Assembly: GCA_020052635.1 (NCBI GenBank)
Contig: JAGVOR010000074.1
Span: forward strand, 1-13,362
Source: Candidatus Omnitrophota bacterium
GTDB lineage: Bacteria; Omnitrophota; Gorgyraeia; Gygaellales; Profunditerraquicolaceae
Reading direction: 5' to 3'
Length of the DNA stretch: 13,362 nt
Shown: positions 1 through 4,902 of the stretch, one piece after another
Numbering within the stretch: position 1 is the stretch's first letter
How the letters are laid out: each line of letters begins with the position of its first letter
Notes under the pieces: generated by a model
Database searches by the model: none
Told to the model about the DNA's origin: nothing
The model's input: the letters and a program-made list of their open reading frames with translations, nothing else
Program-made: the position numbers and the translations under genes

Positions 1-320
1 ATCAGTGGTCAAGCGCGCTAGCCCATGTTTTTAATAAAATCGATCCTTTATTGGATAACAATTTCCTGATCTCCGAAATTAAAGACTGGAAATATTTTCT
101 TTCCCAAGAGGATGCGTCTAAACAACACCTTTTTGATAAACATGCTAACACCGGAAGGCCCCTTGGTGACAGCGATTTTATTAGAAATATTGAAAAATTA
201 ACAGATAGAATTTTAACCAAGCAAAAACCTGGCCGTAAACCAATGAATTCGGAGAATTCGGGGGACACATTACTTAATTCAATACAAAATCGCGAATTAA
301 GTAATGTGTCCCCGGAATAA
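1..320 (+). CDS. REP-associated tyrosine transposase (RAYT), C-terminal part
   Basis: This is the 3' end of a gene that begins left of the window; the open frame runs from base 3 to the TAA at 318-320. The visible protein starts QWSSALAHVF and contains DWKYFL, then KHANTGRPLGDSDFI and KPGRKP. In RAYT (Y1_Tnp/IS200-like) proteins the same order, WSSA, DW..FL, TGRPLG..xFI and a basic tail, marks the C-terminus that follows the HUH catalytic domain, which is outside the window. Such enzymes are single-strand DNA transposases thought to mobilise REP palindromes. The last ~24 codons (NSENSGDTLLNS...SNVSPE) are translated from the palindromic repeat at 248-317, and the stop lies just past it. The internal ATG at 51 is not a real start, because the homologous WSSA motif is upstream of it. 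The family call is from motif memory; whether the full gene is intact cannot be seen. Confidence 0.8.
   Translation, partial: QWSSALAHVFNKIDPLLDNNFLISEIKDWKYFLSQEDASKQHLFDKHANTGRPLGDSDFIRNIEKLTDRILTKQKPGRKPMNSENSGDTLLNSIQNRELSNVSPE
248..317. repeat. RAYT/REP-like palindrome, copy 1
   Basis: A perfect 20-bp inverted repeat: left arm ggggacacattacttaattc at 261-280, right arm its exact reverse complement at 294-313, with a 13-base loop (281-293). It is preceded by two GAATTC-containing bits (246-259). It is translated as the tail of the transposase gene, in the one frame that stays open through both arms. Three further copies occur near 4812, 7762 and 9292. Confidence 0.9.
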
Positions 321-323
321 AAA

Positions 324-1340
324 ATGTATATCGCAGGAATGGGGATAGTTTTTAACCGCGGAAGGGGGCTTAAATGCCTGGAGGACGCCTTAACCCAAGG
401 ATGGGCCAAGCCCTCCGAATCAGCCTACCGCGTGCCTAAAGAAGCACTCACCGATAAAGATGCCCTCAAAGAAGCCCGCCGCGCGGATAACTTTACCAAA
501 ATGGCCACCCTCGCCGCCTATGACGCCCTCACCGACAGCGGCATTCCCCCCGCATCTAAAAACCGCATCGGCATTATCCTCGCCACTGCCTTGGGCCCGC
601 ACGCCACCACCTTCAGCTTCCTCGATGACATTTTAACCTACGGTGACGGAGCAGTTTCCCCGACGCTATTCTCACACTCCGTGCATAATGCCGCGGCTTC
701 CTACATCGCCTTAAACCTGCAAACCCGCGGCCCCACGCTGACGATGACCCAGTTTTCCGATTCCTTCCAACAGGCAATTATCCTGGCAGAATCATGGTTA
801 AGCGAGAAAAGATGCGACTTCGTTTTAGTTGGCAGCGTTGACCAGGTAGGTAAAGTTATGGAATACATCTGCAGCCAAAAGTTAAACCTTGCCGCCGACG
901 GAAAAATTAAGCCTTTTCACTGCGCTAAAAACCCGCAAGCCGTCCCCGGCGAAGGCAGCGCGTTTTTTCTGCTGGCCAATGACCCAAAATATAAAAAATA
1001 CTGCTCCATCTCCGGCCTGCCGGATGTGAGCCAAAACGCTGACCTTTATATTTTGGATAGCGACGGTACCTGCGGCAGCGAAGAGCCTTACGGCCGCCTG
1101 AACCGCCAAACCCCGCTTGCCGCTTACGCGCCGATTTTCGGCAGTATGCTCACCCTAAGCAGTTTTAGCGCTCTGGTTGGCGCCTTAACCATCAAACACC
1201 AAAAACTTTACCCCAACCCGGTTACCGACAACCCGCACCAACTCAATATTTTAACCGCTGATCATATTTTTTCAGTTCACAAGATCGCTTGTTTGCGGTA
1301 TAATTGTAACCAAGAGGAATTAATCATCCGGTTGTTTTAA
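324..1340 (+). CDS. Degenerate beta-ketoacyl synthase-like protein (KSbeta/ApeC-type)
   Basis: 338 residues with a thiolase-fold ketosynthase outline: N-terminal MYIAGMGIVF strand, SPTLFSHSVHNAAASY (112-127), GPTLTMTQFSDSF (136-148), a GSVDQ strand (170-174), PGEGSAFFLL (208-217), and C-terminal YAPIFGSMLTLSSFSALVGAL (268-288). The HSVHNA...RGP pattern recalls the Ketoacyl-synt_2 family that includes ApeC, the chain-length-factor-like partner in aryl polyene clusters. By alignment to FabF from memory, all three catalytic positions are changed. The Cys of TAC becomes Ser145, the first His (HGTGT) becomes Asp247 in DGTCG, and the second His (GHT) becomes Ser274 in FGSM. It is also shorter than the usual ~410 residues. 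It is therefore probably a non-condensing partner subunit, or an acyl-binding or decarboxylating relative. A catalytic KSalpha is not in the window. The start ATG follows aataaaaa with only a weak GGA; the carrier protein encoded at 2111 is a likely partner. Confidence 0.75.
   Translation: MYIAGMGIVFNRGRGLKCLEDALTQGWAKPSESAYRVPKEALTDKDALKEARRADNFTKMATLAAYDALTDSGIPPASKNRIGIILATALGPHATTFSFLDDILTYGDGAVSPTLFSHSVHNAAASYIALNLQTRGPTLTMTQFSDSFQQAIILAESWLSEKRCDFVLVGSVDQVGKVMEYICSQKLNLAADGKIKPFHCAKNPQAVPGEGSAFFLLANDPKYKKYCSISGLPDVSQNADLYILDSDGTCGSEEPYGRLNRQTPLAAYAPIFGSMLTLSSFSALVGALTIKHQKLYPNPVTDNPHQLNILTADHIFSVHKIACLRYNCNQEELIIRLF
1276..1304 (+). promoter_or_regulatory. Sigma70-type promoter inside the ketosynthase-like gene
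   Basis: TTCACA (1276-1281), a 17-base spacer and a perfect TATAAT (1299-1304). It lies in the last 65 bases of the ketosynthase-like gene and points at the zinc-ribbon membrane protein. The expected transcript start is near 1311, giving a leader of about 80 bases. That leader could fold a 7-bp GC-rich stem (1344-1350 with 1362-1368). Confidence 0.65.
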
Positions 1341-1374
1341 CCTGTCCGCTCTACCTTAAAAAGCGGGCTCCAGC

Positions 1375-1381
1375 AAGGAGG
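1375..1381 (+). promoter_or_regulatory. Strong Shine-Dalgarno for the zinc-ribbon protein
   Basis: AAGGAGG, 8 bases before ATG 1390. It contrasts with the surrounding cluster genes, none of which has a recognisable Shine-Dalgarno, and it fixes this start codon. Confidence 0.8.
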
Positions 1382-1389
1382 CAAAGATC

Positions 1390-1992
1390 ATGAACAAAAG
1401 CGAGAAGCTGATCAATGACCTGGGAATGCAGGTAGTCAAGCTCTGCATTGTCCTGGGGATCATGTTCCTGTTTAGGTTTTTAGTTTCCAAGGTTTTAGTG
1501 CTTGATAAGAATGAATTCTTTAGCACCGGTTTAACCGTGATGGATGTCGCTATCGGCGCGGTGAATGCCATCATTCTGGTATTTCTGATGAAATTCGGCC
1601 TGCACCTGGACCGCAATTACGAAGTGATTAATTTCCCCAAAGCGATGAAAATCGGCAAATGGATCGTCATCTTAAGCACCTCGATTGTCGCCTACAAAAT
1701 ATATTACCGCATCGCCAAACACATCTTACGGCGGCGCGAGATCGACAGCTACCATGTCGGCTTTCTGATTATCAGTTTACTGATCTTAGCGCGGCTGGCG
1801 GTATTACTCTTTACCAATATGGAAAAGATCACCGATCTCTTCGTCGGTAAGATTAAACTTGTTTTACGGGAGCCGGTTCCGGAAATTGATGATGAAACCC
1901 CCGAGGAACCTAAGCCTACCTGCGCCGGATGCGGCAGGCCTTTTGAAAAGGATGTGGTTTTCTGTTCTCAATGCGGGAAAAAAGTCGCTTAA
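1390..1992 (+). CDS. Four-helix membrane protein with C-terminal zinc ribbon
   Basis: 200 residues. Four hydrophobic segments are visible at about 14-38, 48-70, 88-106 and 122-143, followed by an acidic linker (PEIDDETPEEPKP). The C-terminal zinc ribbon carries Cys178, Cys181, Cys192 and Cys195 (CAGC-x10-CSQC), the common double-CxxC zinc_ribbon_2-like fold. Basic loops (HILRRRE) suggest that both the ribbon and the N-terminus face the cytoplasm. I do not recognise the family beyond this architecture. It has its own promoter within the upstream gene and an AAGGAGG ribosome site, so it may be expressed independently of the biosynthetic cluster that surrounds it. A scaffold or sensor role at the membrane is possible, but nothing in the sequence demonstrates it. 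Confidence 0.8.
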   Translation: MNKSEKLINDLGMQVVKLCIVLGIMFLFRFLVSKVLVLDKNEFFSTGLTVMDVAIGAVNAIILVFLMKFGLHLDRNYEVINFPKAMKIGKWIVILSTSIVAYKIYYRIAKHILRRREIDSYHVGFLIISLLILARLAVLLFTNMEKITDLFVGKIKLVLREPVPEIDDETPEEPKPTCAGCGRPFEKDVVFCSQCGKKVA

Positions 1993-2004
1993 GCCAGAAG
2001 GCCT

Positions 2005-2092
2005 GATTACAGAGATTGAAAACAAGATTACGGAGATTAGCAGCATCGGATTTAATTTCAGTAATCTGCCTTTTAATCTCTGTAATCTTGTT
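2005..2092. repeat. GATTAC-type inverted repeat with tandem left unit
   Basis: gattacagagatt (2005-2017) and gattacggagatta (2026-2039) are tandem variants with a 21-base period. The 19-base stretch 2021-2039 is the reverse complement of 2074-2092 with one mismatch, and 2005-2017 also matches 2075-2087 perfectly. Two alternative stems can therefore form. The repeat fills most of the 118-base gap between the zinc-ribbon gene and the carrier protein gene. There is no T-run after the stem as in a standard intrinsic terminator. A related copy lies at 4787-4892. Confidence 0.75.
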
Positions 2093-2110
2093 CTAAAATC
2101 TCTCTAAAAC

Positions 2111-2356
2111 ATGCATTTAAACGCAAACGAAGTCGAAAATAAACTTATCCGGCAGATTGCCGTTATTCTTGCGATTGATAGCCAAAAGATAAAACCGGAG
2201 GTTCCCCTGCATACCTTAGGGGTGGATTCCTTAAGTTTTGTGGAACTTCTGGTTTTTATCGAAAAAGAGTTCCAGATCAAATTGATGGATTCAAACCTGC
2301 AAGCCGAAGACTTTAAGACTATCCGATCGCTCTGTGCGCGCATTTGCGCCCAATAG
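2111..2356 (+). CDS. Acyl/peptidyl carrier protein
   Basis: 81 residues, the normal length of a discrete carrier protein. The core LGVDSLSFVELL holds the phosphopantetheine attachment Ser40 in the D-S-L motif, followed by helix residues FIEKEFQIKL typical of ACP helices II-III. A 4'-phosphopantetheinyl transferase, not in the window, would convert it to the holo form. It would then carry the acyl or aminoacyl intermediate for the neighbouring ligase, ketosynthase-like, condensation and redox proteins. The stop is one base before the ATG of the next gene, indicating tight translational coupling. There is no Shine-Dalgarno. It cannot be told from sequence alone whether the load is a fatty acid, an aromatic acid or an amino acid. 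Confidence 0.92.
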   Translation: MHLNANEVENKLIRQIAVILAIDSQKIKPEVPLHTLGVDSLSFVELLVFIEKEFQIKLMDSNLQAEDFKTIRSLCARICAQ

Positions 2357-2357
2357 C

Positions 2358-3638
2358 ATGAAAAGATATCTCACCGGCATCGACTGGATAATCAACTCGA
2401 TTGATTACACCGGCAAAGCGCAATCCGGAATCGGCAACCATTCGGAAGTCGTTCTGGAGTTAAAAAACACACCCCATGACAAGTTGCTGGAAGAACAACT
2501 CTACAACTTTATCCAAAAAATTCCGCTCTTGCACGGCTTCACCGGCCGCGCACTAAACCTCTGTCCTTACTGGAAATCCCCCGGCAACAAAAAAATGCTC
2601 CCTTTTTGGGTCTATACCGTAAACGTTGATGATGATTCTCAATACTTAACGCCCCTGGCTGCCCTGGTCAACGCCCCCTTTAAAAATAAAAGGGAGCATT
2701 TGATCTTTACCCTGGTCAATACCGGCCAAAGAAGTTTTCTGGGGATGGTCTTTGACCACCGCATTCTGGACGCCAAAGGGGCAGAGGCTTTCCTGAACCT
2801 CTTCCAACAGTATTATCAGAACCGAAAAATGCCGGAGATTGCTTCAAGCAACCCGCATCACCTGAACCGCTGGAAAGAAAAATTATTAGCCGGCCGCGCA
2901 GTCAACCGGTTTCTCATCGGCCTGGCTAAAACCACCAACCGCACTTTACCGTTTAACTTAAAAAACGAACCGGCCCGGTTTGTGACTGTCCACTTAAATA
3001 GCCAAAAAGCCAGGCGTTTTACCGATGCCGCTTTTACTCAAGCCGGATACCTGATGCTCATGCCTTATGCCTTGGCTAAAACAATACAGGTTATGCACGG
3101 CATTTTTCAGGAAAAAAATATCCCGGGTGATTTTTACCTGATCCCGGTGCCGATGGATACCCGCACCCAGGAAGAAGCGCAAAAAAAAGTACTCTTTAAT
3201 CATTTTTCATTTTTCATTTTTAAAATCTCCGCCGCTAAAGCCGATGACCTGGGCTATCTTTTAACCGAAATAAAAACACAGATGTACGATCAGGTTAAAA
3301 CTAAGCTCCCGGAGGCAATTACCAATGCCGGTTTCCTCCTGCGCATTGTCCCGTTACCGCTGACGGATTTCTTTCTCCGCCTGCTCTCTAAAAAGCACTT
3401 TGCTTCATTTTCTTTCTCTTTCTTAAATAACGCTTGCCAGCAGTCTAAACTGCTGGAGCATAAAGTCGAAAATATCTTTCACTTACCCCGCACCCCTAAG
3501 CCTCCCGGATTAGGCATTTACTTCAATCAGTTCGAAGATAAATTAAATATCACGCTTTCATATTTCGACGGCCTGCTTAGCGGTCCACAGGTAAAGCAAA
3601 TTACCGAAGGCCTTAGCGCCATTGCCGATGAAGAGTAA
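2358..3638 (+). CDS. Stand-alone condensation/acyltransferase-like protein (HxxxD)
   Basis: 426 residues from the ATG at 2358. An in-frame upstream ATG at 2334 would overlap the carrier gene and adds only MRAFAPNS. The motif VFDHRILDAKGAEAFL places His134-x3-Asp138 where condensation-domain and related CoA/carrier-dependent acyltransferases have their active site. The first His of the usual HHxxxDG is Asp here, a variation common in stand-alone acyltransferase relatives. Length and overall layout (N-terminal half with the HxxxD, C-terminal half ending near LNITLSYFDGLLSGPQV) match the chloramphenicol-acetyltransferase-like two-lobed fold. The start is one base after the carrier gene's stop, so the carrier protein is its probable substrate donor. 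It may release the chain as an ester or amide or join it to a second acceptor. Substrate and acceptor are unknown. Confidence 0.72.
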   Translation: MKRYLTGIDWIINSIDYTGKAQSGIGNHSEVVLELKNTPHDKLLEEQLYNFIQKIPLLHGFTGRALNLCPYWKSPGNKKMLPFWVYTVNVDDDSQYLTPLAALVNAPFKNKREHLIFTLVNTGQRSFLGMVFDHRILDAKGAEAFLNLFQQYYQNRKMPEIASSNPHHLNRWKEKLLAGRAVNRFLIGLAKTTNRTLPFNLKNEPARFVTVHLNSQKARRFTDAAFTQAGYLMLMPYALAKTIQVMHGIFQEKNIPGDFYLIPVPMDTRTQEEAQKKVLFNHFSFFIFKISAAKADDLGYLLTEIKTQMYDQVKTKLPEAITNAGFLLRIVPLPLTDFFLRLLSKKHFASFSFSFLNNACQQSKLLEHKVENIFHLPRTPKPPGLGIYFNQFEDKLNITLSYFDGLLSGPQVKQITEGLSAIADEE

Positions 3639-4788
3639 AAAGGTTTTTTGCGATCTGCTGGTTGCCGGTGCAGGTATCTCCGGGATTGCCGCGGCAGTTG
3701 CCGCCAGCCGCAAAGGGATTTCTACCGCCCTGATCGAAAAAAATGATTTTTTAGGGGGGCTGGCCGTTGACTGCCGCCACCGTTATATCTGCGGGTTATA
3801 TCCGAAAAACACCGGCATCGCCGGGGAGATCATTTCTACCTTAAAGAAACTTAACCCGCAAAATCGCTTCACTACCCTGGGGAAACTTCCGGTATTTCAT
3901 TGCCGTCCGCAGGATTTAAAATCCACACTGCATAAGCTCATTGCGCAGGAAAAACATTTACGGGTTTTTTATCATTCCCAAATCAACCGGGTCAAAAGAA
4001 GAGGGGCTTTTATTACATCGCTTCAGGCCCAGGGCAAATCAGGCCGGCTTAACTTTGCCCCCAAAGCAGTAATTGATGCTACCGGCAGCGGCTCCGTAAT
4101 CAAACTCAGCAAAGCAAAATACCGCCTCGCGCCTTTAAAAACCCGGCCCCTGGCTGGATTCACCTTTGAAATCACCGGAATAAAGGATCAAAACAGCTTA
4201 TTGCCGATTAAGATTCCTTATCTACTAGCTAGCGCGGCCAAGCAAAAGAAGCTTCCGGCTTACCTTAAATTTACTAATTTTTATTATGCACAAGACAGAA
4301 AATCCGGAACGATTAAAATAAACTTGCCTGCTTCAAACCGTTTCCGGGGCAGTGCAGTGACAAAACACTATTGCAGACTGGTTTATTCATTGTTACGTAA
4401 AAATTTACCGGAATTTAAAAACTCACGGATCAGCCACATTTCTGCGATGGTCCATGAACGGGAAGGTTTACGCTTGCTGGGTAAGCACATCCTCACCGAA
4501 AAGGAGATACTAGGTGGCAGAAAATTTACTTCGGCCGCAGCCAGGGGCTATTGGCCGATTGAATTCTGGAGCCAAAAGCTGGGCCAAAAGATCAGTTATT
4601 TAAAACCCCGTCAATTCTATGAGATCCCGCTTAGTTGCCTTCAATCCGTTAATGTGCATAACCTGATGGCTACCGGTAAATGCCTATCTGCAACCTCACT
4701 GGCCTTAGCTTCAACCCGGGTAATGGGAACCTGTATTTATTTAGGCGAAGCAGCCGGGAATCAAGCGGAAAAATTAATTGAACAGTGA
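3628..4788 (+). CDS. FAD-dependent oxidoreductase (FAD_oxidored family)
   Basis: 386 residues. An N-terminal Rossmann motif GAGISG (14-19) is followed by Glu37 (ALIEK), which would bind the ribose of FAD, and then FLGGLAVDCRHRY. The C-terminal block MATGKCLSATSLALASTRVMGTCIYLGEAAG-type signature (about 344-376) is characteristic of FAD_oxidored (pfam12831) flavoproteins, where it closes over the flavin. The middle motif HEREGLRLLGKHILTEKEI also fits. It is expected to oxidise or reduce a C-C or C-N bond, perhaps on a carrier-bound intermediate. The ATG at 3628 overlaps the previous gene by 11 bases. A TTG two codons upstream is the only alternative and has no better ribosome site. The stop TGA overlaps the first bases of a GATTAC repeat. 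Confidence 0.82.
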   Translation: MKSKKVFCDLLVAGAGISGIAAAVAASRKGISTALIEKNDFLGGLAVDCRHRYICGLYPKNTGIAGEIISTLKKLNPQNRFTTLGKLPVFHCRPQDLKSTLHKLIAQEKHLRVFYHSQINRVKRRGAFITSLQAQGKSGRLNFAPKAVIDATGSGSVIKLSKAKYRLAPLKTRPLAGFTFEITGIKDQNSLLPIKIPYLLASAAKQKKLPAYLKFTNFYYAQDRKSGTIKINLPASNRFRGSAVTKHYCRLVYSLLRKNLPEFKNSRISHISAMVHEREGLRLLGKHILTEKEILGGRKFTSAAARGYWPIEFWSQKLGQKISYLKPRQFYEIPLSCLQSVNVHNLMATGKCLSATSLALASTRVMGTCIYLGEAAGNQAEKLIEQ

Positions 4789-4892
4789 TTACGGAGATTA
4801 CACTTAATTCCGGGGACACATTACTTAATTCGATTCCGCAAGCACGGGAATTAAGTAATGTGTCCCCCGTTTCGCTTCTAATCGCCGTAATC
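4787..4892. repeat. Nested repeat: GATTAC inverted repeat containing REP palindrome copy 2
   Basis: Outer arms gattacggagatta (4787-4800) and taatcgccgtaatc (4879-4892) are reverse complements with one mismatch. Inside the loop is a complete REP palindrome with perfect 20-base arms at 4812-4831 and 4848-4867 (16-base loop). The element fills the gap between the FAD protein and the radical SAM fusion and could form one long cruciform or hairpin. Confidence 0.85.
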
Positions 4893-4902
4893 TTAATAAA
4901 AA

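Noticed and set aside
51..320. ATG at 51 as the start of a short 89-residue gene
   Set aside because: The frame is open to the left edge and encodes the conserved WSSA region of RAYT transposases upstream of this ATG, so it is the end of a longer gene.
1344..1368. Attenuator or riboswitch stem in the zinc-ribbon gene leader
   Set aside because: It is a single 7-bp stem with one G-T pair, no T-run and no recognisable aptamer.
2005..2092. Intrinsic transcription terminator
   Set aside because: The stem is long and AT-rich, there is no T-run directly after it, and the same family recurs at 4787-4892, so a repeat element is the better call.
2334..2357. ATG at 2334 as the start of the condensation-type protein
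   Set aside because: It is inside the last codons of the carrier protein gene and adds only eight residues; ATG 2358 directly follows the carrier stop.
3622..3627. TTG at 3622 as the start of the FAD protein
   Set aside because: It adds two residues without a ribosome site, and the ATG at 3628 precedes the Rossmann motif at the usual distance.
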